NCBI GenBank assembly: GCA_007859835.1
Contig: SJPJ01000001.1
Location: forward strand, 7,147,400-7,211,399
DNA from: Novipirellula herctigrandis
GTDB taxonomy: Bacteria; Planctomycetota; Planctomycetia; Pirellulales; Pirellulaceae
DNA: 64,000 nt
Direction of reading: 5' to 3'
In this document: positions 16,651-25,011 of the stretch, in pieces
Numbering within the stretch: position 1 is the stretch's first letter
Layout: each line of letters starts with the position of its first letter
Program-made: the position numbers and the translations under genes
The notes under the pieces: generated by a model
Told to the model about the DNA's origin: nothing
The model's database searches: none
What the model saw: only the letters and a program-made list of their open reading frames with translations

Positions 16651-17778
16651 TTACTTGGCCGAAAACTTGAAGGCAGTGGTCGTACGGTATTCTTCGCCAG
16701 GACTGAGGATTGTCGAGGGGAAGTTCGGTTGATTAGGGCTGTCGGGATAGTGTTGAGTTTCCAAACAGAATCCGCCACGATGCAAGTATGTCTTGCCCGA
16801 CTTACCCTTCAAGCGGCCATCAAGAAAGTTGCCGCAATAGAATTGGATGCCTGGCTCGGTCGTGTGAACTTCAAGGACTCGGCCCGAATCCGATTCTGTA
16901 ACGCGAGCGGCTAGGGTCATCGCGTCGCTATCGCCACTTTTGTCCAAGACAAAGTTGTGGTCAAAGCCCAGTCCGAATTCCAACTGTTCGTTCTCTTGTC
17001 CAATATCGCATCCGATCGCTTTTGCAGTCGTGAAGTCGAATGGAGTACCAGCGACATCCGGCATTTCGCCAGTCGGGATTAGGCCTTCATCTACTGGCGT
17101 GTACCGTTTGGCGTTGAGCATTAACGCATGGTCCAAGATCGTTCCTTCGCCTTCACCCTTTAAGTTGAAGTAAGTGTGCTGAGTGAGGTTGACGGGCGTC
17201 TTCTTGTCAGTCGTTGCAAAATAATCGATCACCAATTCGTTCGCATTGGTCAATCGATAGGTCACCTTCACGTTTAGGTTCCCCGGATAACCTTCCTCCA
17301 TGTCTTTGGCCAAATAGTTCAGTTCCAAACCGGACCATCCATCCCCTTCGACTGGTTTTGCATCCCACACTACTTTGTCGAAACCGATGATCCCGCCGTG
17401 CAAGTGATTTTCGTTATTGTTGGTCGCCAATGAGTAAGTTTCGCCATCAATGGTGAACTCTCCTTTGGCAATACGGTTTCCGTAGCGACCGACGACCGCA
17501 CCAAAGTAAGGTTTGTCGACAGCATTGATATAGTCTTTCAAGTGGTTGTAACCAAGTACAACATCTTCCATGTTGCCGTCGCGATCCGGTACCAGGATGG
17601 ATGTGATGATCGCGCCGAAGTTGGTCACTTTGACCGTCATCCCGGAGCTATTTTTCAGCGTGTAAAGTTTAATACTGTCAAAGTCTTCCACAGCGACCTC
17701 TGCGAAGGTTGGTTTGGGGGTTGATCCGAGTATCGCAATGGTTGCGACAATCAGCGAAAGGATTGATTTTGTTTTCAC
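16651..17778 (-). CDS. galM: Exported aldose 1-epimerase (galactose mutarotase)
   Basis: Interconverts alpha and beta anomers of aldoses. The core motifs of the family are present: NENHLHGGIIGFDKVVWDA, the catalytic His in LTQHTYFNLKGEG, and the catalytic Glu in GFCLETQHYPDSPN near the C-terminus. The N-terminus is a signal peptide (residues 1 to about 26, ending PTFAEVA), so unlike E. coli GalM this enzyme should act in the periplasm. It is the last gene of a minus-strand series galK, symporter, galM, and a terminator follows. A role in galactose uptake is inferred from this neighbourhood; the sequence alone does not prove sugar specificity. Confidence 0.93.
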   Translation of the reverse strand: MKTKSILSLIVATIAILGSTPKPTFAEVAVEDFDSIKLYTLKNSSGMTVKVTNFGAIITSILVPDRDGNMEDVVLGYNHLKDYINAVDKPYFGAVVGRYGNRIAKGEFTIDGETYSLATNNNENHLHGGIIGFDKVVWDAKPVEGDGWSGLELNYLAKDMEEGYPGNLNVKVTYRLTNANELVIDYFATTDKKTPVNLTQHTYFNLKGEGEGTILDHALMLNAKRYTPVDEGLIPTGEMPDVAGTPFDFTTAKAIGCDIGQENEQLEFGLGFDHNFVLDKSGDSDAMTLAARVTESDSGRVLEVHTTEPGIQFYCGNFLDGRLKGKSGKTYLHRGGFCLETQHYPDSPNQPNFPSTILSPGEEYRTTTAFKFSAK

Positions 17779-17870
17779 GGGATTACCAAGTGGAGGGTGT
17801 CATTCATAGGAAAGGAAGGGCACGCCACGAATTCTGATTTCATGGCTGCCCCCTGAGTCAGTACGCCAGT

Positions 17871-19532
17871 TTAATAGAAAACAGCATACAGAATAAACAT
17901 AGACACAATCACAACGCCACCAAAGAACTTTGCCGATTTTGAACCGGTTAAATCCATGTTCTTGTTAACCGGCAGCACAACAGGCACTTTCAGAGGGAAC
18001 AATAGCGTGATTACGGTCAAAACCGCCAGAACGGCACCGAAGCAAATTGCCATTCGATTTAGGAATGTAATATCCGAAGTTTGAGGCAACAGTTTGAGTG
18101 TTCCATACAAGATCGGACACAAGAGCAATCCAACCGTTCCGCTCCAGCGAGGAGCTCGGTGGACGAGGATGCCGAAGATGAAAATGGCTAATATTCCTGG
18201 TGAGATGAATCCTTGGAATTCTTGGATGTAAGCGAAAATTCCGCCAAAAGAATCAAGCCGTGGAGCGATCAGCAAAGCGATCAACACAAAGACGATCGTA
18301 CAGGCTCGACCGACACGAACCAATTCTGTTTGCGAGGCACTCTTCTTCAGTTTGTTGTAAATGTCCATCGTGAAAATCGTCGAAGCGGAGTTCAACATCG
18401 AAGCGAGCGATGAGACGACCGCGCCGAAAATCGCTGCCAAAACGAAGCCGAGTAGCCCGCTACCGGGCGTCAGCAAATTCTTTAGCAAAAGCGGAAACGC
18501 CGAATCGTAGTCACCAGTGACTTGTTCGTTGTACAAGTTGAACGCCATGATCCCCGGCATCACCACAATGAACGGAATGATCAATTTTAAGGCTGCGGCG
18601 AAGATAATGCCCTTTTGACCTTCGGCCAATGACTTCGATCCGAGCGTTCGTTGAGTGATGTATTGATTAAGGCCCCAGTAGAAAAAGTTGGGGATCCACA
18701 AACCAATCATTAATGCCGTCCAAGGAATTTCCGGATCGTCCGCTGGGCGAACCATATGTAGCTTACCTTCCGGTAGCGGAGCGGAGTTCAGCGAAAAGAA
18801 CCGTTCGATACCTCCTTGTGATGCGATCTCTTCGGCAGTGACCGATTGGTTTCGAGCAGTTGCTGCAAGCTTCTCGGGATCGGCATCACCGAGTGCGGTG
18901 ACAGCCAAGTAGGCAAGAATTGCACCACCCACGATCAATGCAGCCCCTTGAATCAAATCGGCCCAGGCACAGGCTTTCAATCCTCCGGCGAAAACGTAAG
19001 CCGCAGCGAGTATACCGATGATCCAACATCCAACCGTGATGCTGCCCAGGTCGAGTCCTAAGAGAATCTGGCCTTCGAAAAAGACGCTGATCACTTTTGC
19101 ACCAGAATAAATGACCGATGCGGTGGGAACGCCCACCAAGATCACCATTGTGCTAACGGCCATCACCGAGCGAGCGAACGTGTTGTAGCGATACTCCAAG
19201 AATTCCGGGATTGTGTAGATACCGCTTTTGAGAAAAACGGGCAGAAACACAAACGCGGTCACGACCAATGTGGCCGCCGCCATCCACTCGTAGCTTGCGA
19301 TCGCCATCCCCAACCAATTCGCGGCTGATCCGGTCATTCCAACGAACTGCTCGGTGGATATATTCGCAGCAATCAGCGAAAAACCGACCAAATACCAAGT
19401 CAGACCACGTCCAGCAAGAAAATAGTCCTGAGCGTCCTTTGCCTCATTGTCTTCGTCACGACTCTTCCACAAACCGATGGATATCACCGAAATGACGAAC
19501 CCAACGAAAACAACAATGTCCAATATGCCCAT
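17871..19532 (-). CDS. Sodium/solute symporter (SSS family), probable sugar importer
   Basis: A 553-residue integral membrane protein of the SSS/SGLT family with about 14 hydrophobic helices. Recognisable family segments: YFLAGRGLTWYLVGFSLIAANIS (partly, near residues 40-60), the FAGGLKACAWADLIQG loop, and AAIFGAVVSSLASMLNSAST, part of the sodium-binding region. The ATG at 19532 starts directly before the first helix (MGILDIVVF). The longer frame back to 19655 is basic and has no family similarity, so I leave it out. It sits between galactokinase and mutarotase, which suggests galactose or a related sugar as substrate. Confidence 0.93.
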   Translation of the reverse strand: MGILDIVVFVGFVISVISIGLWKSRDEDNEAKDAQDYFLAGRGLTWYLVGFSLIAANISTEQFVGMTGSAANWLGMAIASYEWMAAATLVVTAFVFLPVFLKSGIYTIPEFLEYRYNTFARSVMAVSTMVILVGVPTASVIYSGAKVISVFFEGQILLGLDLGSITVGCWIIGILAAAYVFAGGLKACAWADLIQGAALIVGGAILAYLAVTALGDADPEKLAATARNQSVTAEEIASQGGIERFFSLNSAPLPEGKLHMVRPADDPEIPWTALMIGLWIPNFFYWGLNQYITQRTLGSKSLAEGQKGIIFAAALKLIIPFIVVMPGIMAFNLYNEQVTGDYDSAFPLLLKNLLTPGSGLLGFVLAAIFGAVVSSLASMLNSASTIFTMDIYNKLKKSASQTELVRVGRACTIVFVLIALLIAPRLDSFGGIFAYIQEFQGFISPGILAIFIFGILVHRAPRWSGTVGLLLCPILYGTLKLLPQTSDITFLNRMAICFGAVLAVLTVITLLFPLKVPVVLPVNKNMDLTGSKSAKFFGGVVIVSMFILYAVFY

Positions 19533-19635
19533 GAGTGTTTGCCTGATTGATCTATAAGGAAGGAGAAGGGATTGTGGGAATGGAAACGACCGAAGTTTGG
19601 CTTCGATGCGTCTCGAGTTCGCTTTGCGATGTAGT

Positions 19636-20853
19636 TTATTTGATTCGGTGAGCACCGATTGCGGGACGGCTTGCGAACGAATGTGGCTCGATGCCGGTTT
19701 TTTCCTGGTACTGTTTTTCCATCTCAGCCGTCACTTCGGCAACCTTCGTTGACTCCACGAGGGTTACGGTGCATCCGCCGAATCCGCCACCGGTCATTCG
19801 CGATCCGTAGACGCCGCCTTGGCTGCCAATCGAATTTGCCAATTCGACGAGCAAATCCAATTCTTCACAGCTCACCTCGTAGTCGTCTTTCAGCGAAGCG
19901 TGGCTAGCGTACATCATTTCGCCAAGCTCATCCCACTGGCCCGATTCAATTGCCTTGGCTGCTTTCCAGGTTCGGTCAATCTCTGTGACAACGTGGCGTG
20001 CTCGGCGGAATTCGACGTCGCCGAGTTGATCTTTCGCTGCTTCAACCTGCGCCATGGTGACGTTTCGCCAAGAATCAGCGCCCAATTTTTTGAGTGCCGA
20101 ATCGCATTGGCTGCGACGTTGGCCGTATTCGCCGCCGGACAATTCGTGCTTGACGTTGGTGTTGGTAATGAGCACCGAAATGTTGTCGCTCGAAAACGGT
20201 ACGTGTTTCAATTCTTGCGAGCGACAATCGAGCAACATGAATGCGTTCTCCTGGCCAAACACGCTGCTGAATTGGTCCATGATGCCGCAGGGAACCCCAG
20301 CAAAATCGTGCTCGGCTTTTTGACACAACAGAGCTTTTTCGTCGAGGCCCATGGCAACGCCGGTGACTGCCTCAAGCAGCGTCGCTGTGGCGACTTCTAA
20401 GGCCGCGCTACTGCTAAGACCGCCTCCCAACGGAACGTTTGATTCCAAAAGCAAGTTCATCGCGGGCAGTTTGCTAGACGCATCGGCGCCGATCTTTTTC
20501 ATGAAACCGGCAAACACACCCTCGATGTAGCTGTGCCATTTGGGCGGCAACGACGGTTCGGGGACTTTCGTTAGATCAAGTTGGGCGACTTGGTCCATGT
20601 TGACGCTTCGCAGATTGACCACCGCTTCGTCGGAATCGCTTTTCGCAGCAGCAATCACGATGTATCGCTCGATCGCCATCGGCAACACAAAGCCGTCGTT
20701 ATAGTCGATGTGTTCGCCGATCAAGTTGACGCGTCCAGGGGCTGCAACGATCCATTCGGGCGGAGACGAATTCTCGGCAATGAAGGTTTCAGCCAATCGT
20801 TGAACCAAGTCGGCGAGAGGGCCAGTGTAGGAATTGATTTCTTGAGAAGTCAT
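19636..20853 (-). CDS. galK: Galactokinase
   Basis: A GHMP-family kinase that phosphorylates galactose at C1 with ATP, the entry step of the Leloir pathway. The galactokinase signature PGRVNLIGEHIDYNDGFVLP lies near residues 40-59, the GHMP ATP loop NVPLGGGLSSSAALEVA is in the middle, and the third motif SRMTGGGFGGCTV is near the C-terminus. 405 residues, a normal length. First gene of the set with the symporter (about 100 bp gap) and mutarotase. No galT or galE is present in the window. Confidence 0.96.
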   Translation of the reverse strand: MTSQEINSYTGPLADLVQRLAETFIAENSSPPEWIVAAPGRVNLIGEHIDYNDGFVLPMAIERYIVIAAAKSDSDEAVVNLRSVNMDQVAQLDLTKVPEPSLPPKWHSYIEGVFAGFMKKIGADASSKLPAMNLLLESNVPLGGGLSSSAALEVATATLLEAVTGVAMGLDEKALLCQKAEHDFAGVPCGIMDQFSSVFGQENAFMLLDCRSQELKHVPFSSDNISVLITNTNVKHELSGGEYGQRRSQCDSALKKLGADSWRNVTMAQVEAAKDQLGDVEFRRARHVVTEIDRTWKAAKAIESGQWDELGEMMYASHASLKDDYEVSCEELDLLVELANSIGSQGGVYGSRMTGGGFGGCTVTLVESTKVAEVTAEMEKQYQEKTGIEPHSFASRPAIGAHRIK

Positions 20854-21279
20854 TTCGGAATGGGTTGGTGATGCTGTGATTGAATGCGGCTTTCTTCCAA
20901 AAAGGGGGCTCGATACCGCTGGTAGAGGTGTGCGAGCGAGTTTTTGGGTGGTGAAAGGCCCATTTGGGGGAGGATTTGACAGCGATTATGAACTGACAGG
21001 GAACCCAGCACAATGAGATGCGTCACTTTAGACGGGATAATCAATATAGAAATTGGCCCAAGATGCGAGCCTAACCGCTCCAAACGTCGACGCATCCGTA
21101 ACCGGAATCCCTTGCCGAGTTCGCCCGGCATTCACCGATCGGCTCGATTTTGCATTCGCGTTGGCTACCAACCATAATGACTTGCTTCCATTGTGAGTGT
21201 GCTGTCGCAATCGCCCCCATTGAAGCTTTCAAGCCTCAAGCCAGTCTTGCCCCCCTGTCTTGCACCCCATTGCTTCCCA
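20854..21279. other. Intergenic spacer, about 425 bp
   Basis: Divergent region between galactokinase and the CHAD gene, so it should hold promoters for both. I see no clear paired hexamers and no hairpin or repeat worth naming. If the CHAD protein starts at the GTG at 21193, the spacer shortens to about 340 bp. Confidence 0.5.
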
Positions 21280-22167
21280 ATGCCATTTCGATTCGATGTC
21301 GAACAGACTGTTACCCGAAACCTTCGTCAAATAGCGACCGAGCAAGTCCGGCAATCGATCGCTGAGTTATCGGATCCACAGCTTGACCGAACCGAAACCG
21401 TTCACAATGCGCGAAAACGATGCAAGAAAATCCGTGGATTATTGCGTCTGGTGCGTCCTTCCGTTGAGGGAATCTTCCGCAACGAAAACTTGCATTTCCG
21501 CGACGCTGCCCAGCGATTATCCGAAGTGCGGGATGCCGATGCCCTTGTCGAAGCGTTTGAACTCTTTCGCAACGAGGAAGGCCAATCGCTTTCGCCCGAT
21601 ATTCTCGACTCGATCGCGGATCGATTGGCCAAGCACAGCGAATCCGTTGGGATTAGCAAGGTGGAGAGTGATCGTCGCATCACTGAGTTCCTGGCCGACA
21701 TGGAAGCGGCTCTTGAGCGGATACCCACTTGGAAATGTGGCTGTCGTGGCTTCAGGGCGCTTCGCGGTGGCATCGAAAAGACGTACAGCCGAGGCTGTGA
21801 AACAATGACACGAGCGGCGGATATTCCGTCGGATGACAATCTGCATCAATGGCGAAAGCGAGCCAAGTACCACTGGTATCATGTTCGATTGCTTCGCGAT
21901 TATTGCAGAAGCAAATTCAAGGCACGAGCGAAGCGATTGAAAAAGTTGTCGGATGTTCTCGGGGACGACCACGATTTAGCGGTTCTGCGCCAATTTGTAA
22001 TCGAACACCCCGATTCCGTGCCGTCCCCAGGGACGATGTTCGAAGTGGTTCAAGCGGTTGATAGCCGACGTCATCGTTTGCAACATGAATCGCAGCAAAT
22101 TGGTAAAACACTTTACGTGGAATCGCCGAAGTCATGGACGCGGCATTTGGAAAAGCGATTTAAGTAA
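21280..22167 (+). CDS. CHAD domain protein
   Basis: An all-helical CHAD domain: conserved His and many basic residues face a positively charged groove that in this family binds polyphosphate. Visible signatures are VHNARKRCKKIRGLLRLVRP near residue 40, RDAAQRLSEVRDADALVEAFE, and the second half LHQWRKRAKYHWYHVRLL with LSDVLGDDHDL. No CYTH triphosphatase domain is fused or adjacent. The ATG at 21280 (MPFRFDVEQ) is preferred to the GTG at 21193, since the extra residues are Pro/Leu-rich and unlike the family. Converges with the methyltransferase at 22176. Confidence 0.9.
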   Translation: MPFRFDVEQTVTRNLRQIATEQVRQSIAELSDPQLDRTETVHNARKRCKKIRGLLRLVRPSVEGIFRNENLHFRDAAQRLSEVRDADALVEAFELFRNEEGQSLSPDILDSIADRLAKHSESVGISKVESDRRITEFLADMEAALERIPTWKCGCRGFRALRGGIEKTYSRGCETMTRAADIPSDDNLHQWRKRAKYHWYHVRLLRDYCRSKFKARAKRLKKLSDVLGDDHDLAVLRQFVIEHPDSVPSPGTMFEVVQAVDSRRHRLQHESQQIGKTLYVESPKSWTRHLEKRFK

Positions 22168-22175
22168 GCATCAAA

Positions 22176-23210
22176 TTAGGCTACCTGTAAACGCATTGAT
22201 TCGGCGACTTGTTCGATCGTACCACCGGCGGAGTAGTCAAATGCCATTTCGATCGAGTCGTCCTTGGACACGTCAAAGGGTGAACCGATCGGAAGAACCA
22301 AGCACTGGTTTGGCCACGTGATCGCTTGCTCTTTGCTCATATCAACAGCAAGCACGTTTTGTGTCACGAACCGAATTGCGTTGATTGCGCCCGAGCGAAT
22401 TGCGGTTAGCTGTTCTTGGACTTGGAACTGCAACGGTATTGGTTCGTCGTAGCTGATAGTCGCGTAGGCCGATAGTGACGCAAAATCGGTCGTGCGGGGT
22501 TGGTCCAGTAGCGGTGCTTGGAACATCGGCACCGGAGCATGGTAGCCTGAAAAATCGAACGATTGATGAACCGGTTGTGCCATCAGGATCGAAACTTCTG
22601 GAATGAATACCGGCAATTTTTTGCCGTGAGCTTGGCGGTAACGCCGCTTGAAAGCAGCGATCACCTGAGCTTGTTTTTCCCGCAGCAGTCCCACGTGCAG
22701 CATTTCACAGATAACGACATCGACTTCGGTATCAGGAACAAACTCGGTGGCGTCTTGATGGATCACTTCGATTTGTTCGTCGAGTCCGTTGTCGCGTATC
22801 AAACCTCGCGCACATGCGACCAATTCGGCGTTCCGCTCGACGCATGTCACACGCGCACCACGACGAGCAGCGAAGGACGATAGAATTCCGGTTCCGCCGC
22901 CAAGTTCGACCACATGCATCCCAGGGGAAACGAGCAAATTGATCGCTTGCTGGAACGCGCCGACGCGATCTTCGTCTTGCAACATGTTGTAGTGGTACAG
23001 CAGCGGGATGTATTGACCGAGAACATGATCCCCGGTTGCGGAGCGACTATCGGCTTGATCACGATTGGTTGAAGATTTAGCGGAAATCGCTGCCTGCATC
23101 GGTGCCTCGGGCGGTTGCGGGGGGCTTGGGCAATGAATCGGACCGGTTCGAGTGACCGGACCGCTTGGAGGCGGAGGGTAGGTGGTTTGGGCGACTCGTT
23201 TCAATAGCAT
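22176..23210 (-). CDS. PRMT-like SAM-dependent methyltransferase
   Basis: The Rossmann methyltransferase core has VVELGGGTGILSSFAARRGA as motif I, TCVERN with the ribose-binding Glu, and VDVVICEMLHVGLL, which resembles the first half of the double-E loop of protein arginine methyltransferases. A long beta-rich C-terminal half follows, as in PRMTs. The N-terminal 50 residues are Pro-rich. The ATG at 23210 is chosen because longer versions run into deoC; an ATG at 23099 is the alternative. It lies 53 bp downstream of deoC on the same strand. A protein substrate is possible but unproven. Confidence 0.75.
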   Translation of the reverse strand: MLLKRVAQTTYPPPPSGPVTRTGPIHCPSPPQPPEAPMQAAISAKSSTNRDQADSRSATGDHVLGQYIPLLYHYNMLQDEDRVGAFQQAINLLVSPGMHVVELGGGTGILSSFAARRGARVTCVERNAELVACARGLIRDNGLDEQIEVIHQDATEFVPDTEVDVVICEMLHVGLLREKQAQVIAAFKRRYRQAHGKKLPVFIPEVSILMAQPVHQSFDFSGYHAPVPMFQAPLLDQPRTTDFASLSAYATISYDEPIPLQFQVQEQLTAIRSGAINAIRFVTQNVLAVDMSKEQAITWPNQCLVLPIGSPFDVSKDDSIEMAFDYSAGGTIEQVAESMRLQVA

Positions 23211-23263
23211 TTCAAAGCACCCTCGCCGTTGCGGGCCAAGCTCACGCAAAAAACGAGTTTCGC

Positions 23264-24004
23264 TCAATAATTTGGGTTGTCGTTTTTGTTCGCCGCAATG
23301 GTACCGAGATTGATTTCGGGCATCCCGAGTTTCTTTCTCAGTGGATCGAGCATCTCTCGTGTCCGACTGGCCCCACATCGTGAAACGCCAAGCTCGCGAA
23401 CCGCGATCAACGAATCGAGATCACGAACCCCACCGGCTGCTTTGACTTGCACATGATCCGCTGCGTGCTCTCGCATTAGTTTTAGATCTTCGTGAGTCGC
23501 ACCACCCGTTCCGTAGCCCGTGGATGTTTTGACCCAATCGGCTCCTAGCTCGCTACAAATTTCACACAACTTGATCTTTTGGGCATCGTTCAAATAGCAG
23601 TTCTCGAAGATCACTTTCACTTTTTGTTCCGCAACATGGGCTACCTCGATCACTGCCTTGACGTCTTTGCGGACGTAGTCCCAATGGCCGCTCAAGACTT
23701 GGCTGATGTTGACCACCATATCCAATTCTTCGCAACCATCCGCAATCGCACGCTCAGCCTCGGCCCGCTTGATTTCCGTTGTATGCCCACCATGAGGAAA
23801 CCCGATGGTCGTGGAGGCTTTGACGCCTGTACCACTTAGCAGTTCGGCACATCGTTTCAGGTAGTACGGCATGATACAGACGCTGGCGACATCGTACGCG
23901 ATGGCTAATTGAATTCCCGCTTCGAAATCCTCCGTCGTCATCGTGGGGACCAGTAGCGAATGGTCAATCATTTTTGATAAATCGGTGTAGCTGTATTCCA
24001 TCAT
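23264..24004 (-). CDS. deoC: Deoxyribose-phosphate aldolase
   Basis: A TIM-barrel class I aldolase converting 2-deoxyribose-5-phosphate to glyceraldehyde-3-phosphate and acetaldehyde in deoxynucleoside breakdown. The Schiff-base lysine is Lys159 in WVKTSTGYGTGGAT. MIDHSLL at the N-terminus, ELDMVVNI in the middle and VKAAGGVRDL near the C-terminus are typical. Two consecutive ATGs (24004, 24001) are candidate starts; the TTG at 24019 is less likely. No other nucleoside catabolism gene lies beside it. Confidence 0.94.
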   Translation of the reverse strand: MMEYSYTDLSKMIDHSLLVPTMTTEDFEAGIQLAIAYDVASVCIMPYYLKRCAELLSGTGVKASTTIGFPHGGHTTEIKRAEAERAIADGCEELDMVVNISQVLSGHWDYVRKDVKAVIEVAHVAEQKVKVIFENCYLNDAQKIKLCEICSELGADWVKTSTGYGTGGATHEDLKLMREHAADHVQVKAAGGVRDLDSLIAVRELGVSRCGASRTREMLDPLRKKLGMPEINLGTIAANKNDNPNY

Positions 24005-24175
24005 GTTAATCCGAGACAAGAGAGAGAATGGATGTGCCCTACGGCGAAAGCATTGGAGCGAAAGTTTGTGTTTTTAGCAACTCGGCACCCTTGGCGACTT
24101 GGGAATGCGCTAGAATGAACGCCGTCGGCAAATCCTCACCTGACCACTTTTCATTTCTTGGCGAAGGCTAATCTG

Positions 24176-25006
24176 ATGCGTCAAAACCCACTGCTTTGTG
24201 CGTCCTGTTTTTTGGCATTGATTCCCCATATATCATGGGGCCAAAACGAAGATCCCTTCGGGCAACCTCCACGGAGCAATGGACAACCTGCGATGCAAGA
24301 TCCGTTTGGTGGTGGAGGTGGTCGCAGTGATGATCCGTTTGGTGGTGGAGGTGGTCGCAGTGATGATCCGTTTGGTGGCCCTGCCGCGCATTCAGATCGA
24401 TCGAGTCGTGATCCATTTGCTCCCGTCATTCCAGCTGCTAGCACCCCCGTCGATCTAACAACGCGTCGCATTTCGACGACTTCCAGGGCAGAGAAAATGC
24501 TCTTGGAAAAATTGGGTGACAAGACTTCGATGACGTTTATCGAGACCCCCTTGGTAGAAGCCGTTCAAGAAATATCTCAGCAACATGGAATCCAGATGTT
24601 TGTGGATCAGCGTAGTTTTGAGGAGATTGGTTTGACTGATGATACGCCTGTCACACTTGACGTTGCGAATGTCTCGTTGCGCAGTTGCCTGAACTTGCTG
24701 CTGCGTGACCTTGATTCGACCTACGTTGTCCGAGACGAAGTGCTATTGATTACCACAATCGAAGCTGCGGAACAAATGCTTGCCTTGCGAACCTATGCGT
24801 TCCCTAAGGCTTTGTCGAGTAAAGCGGACCAAGTCGTCGCGATTATGTTGAAAACCGTGAAGCCCAATGACTGGGACGAACTTGGTGGTTATTGCTCAGC
24901 CGGTGCGGTCGAGAATGTCTTGGTGGTTTCGGCAACCGAAGAAGTTCATGAAGCGGTGATTGAATTCTTGGTAAAACTTGAGGCTGCCTTCAACGCTCGT
25001 CAATAA
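24176..25006 (+). CDS. Exported protein with glycine-rich linker and STN-like domain
   Basis: 276 residues from the ATG at 24176, which has GAAGG 9 bases upstream. A signal peptide (ending near ISWGQNEDPFG) is followed by a low-complexity DPFGGGGGRSD linker made of a 33-bp tandem repeat, then a folded region from about residue 100. In that region, TSMTFIETPLVEAVQEISQQHGIQ (partly) and VTLDVANVSLRSCLNLLLRDL resemble the short secretin/TonB N-terminal (STN) alpha-beta domain found in many planctomycete exported proteins. The end is another small alpha/beta unit. No membrane or catalytic motif is visible, so the function is unknown. Confidence 0.72.
   Translation: MRQNPLLCASCFLALIPHISWGQNEDPFGQPPRSNGQPAMQDPFGGGGGRSDDPFGGGGGRSDDPFGGPAAHSDRSSRDPFAPVIPAASTPVDLTTRRISTTSRAEKMLLEKLGDKTSMTFIETPLVEAVQEISQQHGIQMFVDQRSFEEIGLTDDTPVTLDVANVSLRSCLNLLLRDLDSTYVVRDEVLLITTIEAAEQMLALRTYAFPKALSSKADQVVAIMLKTVKPNDWDELGGYCSAGAVENVLVVSATEEVHEAVIEFLVKLEAAFNARQ
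24299..24378. repeat. 33-bp in-frame tandem repeat (Gly-rich linker)
   Basis: Two identical 33-bp units at 24299-24331 and 24332-24364 plus a partial third (24365-24378). Each encodes DPFGGGGGRSD. Part of the linker of the exported protein at 24176. Confidence 0.95.
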
Positions 25007-25011
25007 TTGGA

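Noticed and set aside
19533-19655. N-terminal extension of the sodium/solute symporter
   Set aside because: Basic, non-hydrophobic and unlike the family. SSS proteins begin just before the first helix, as at 19532.
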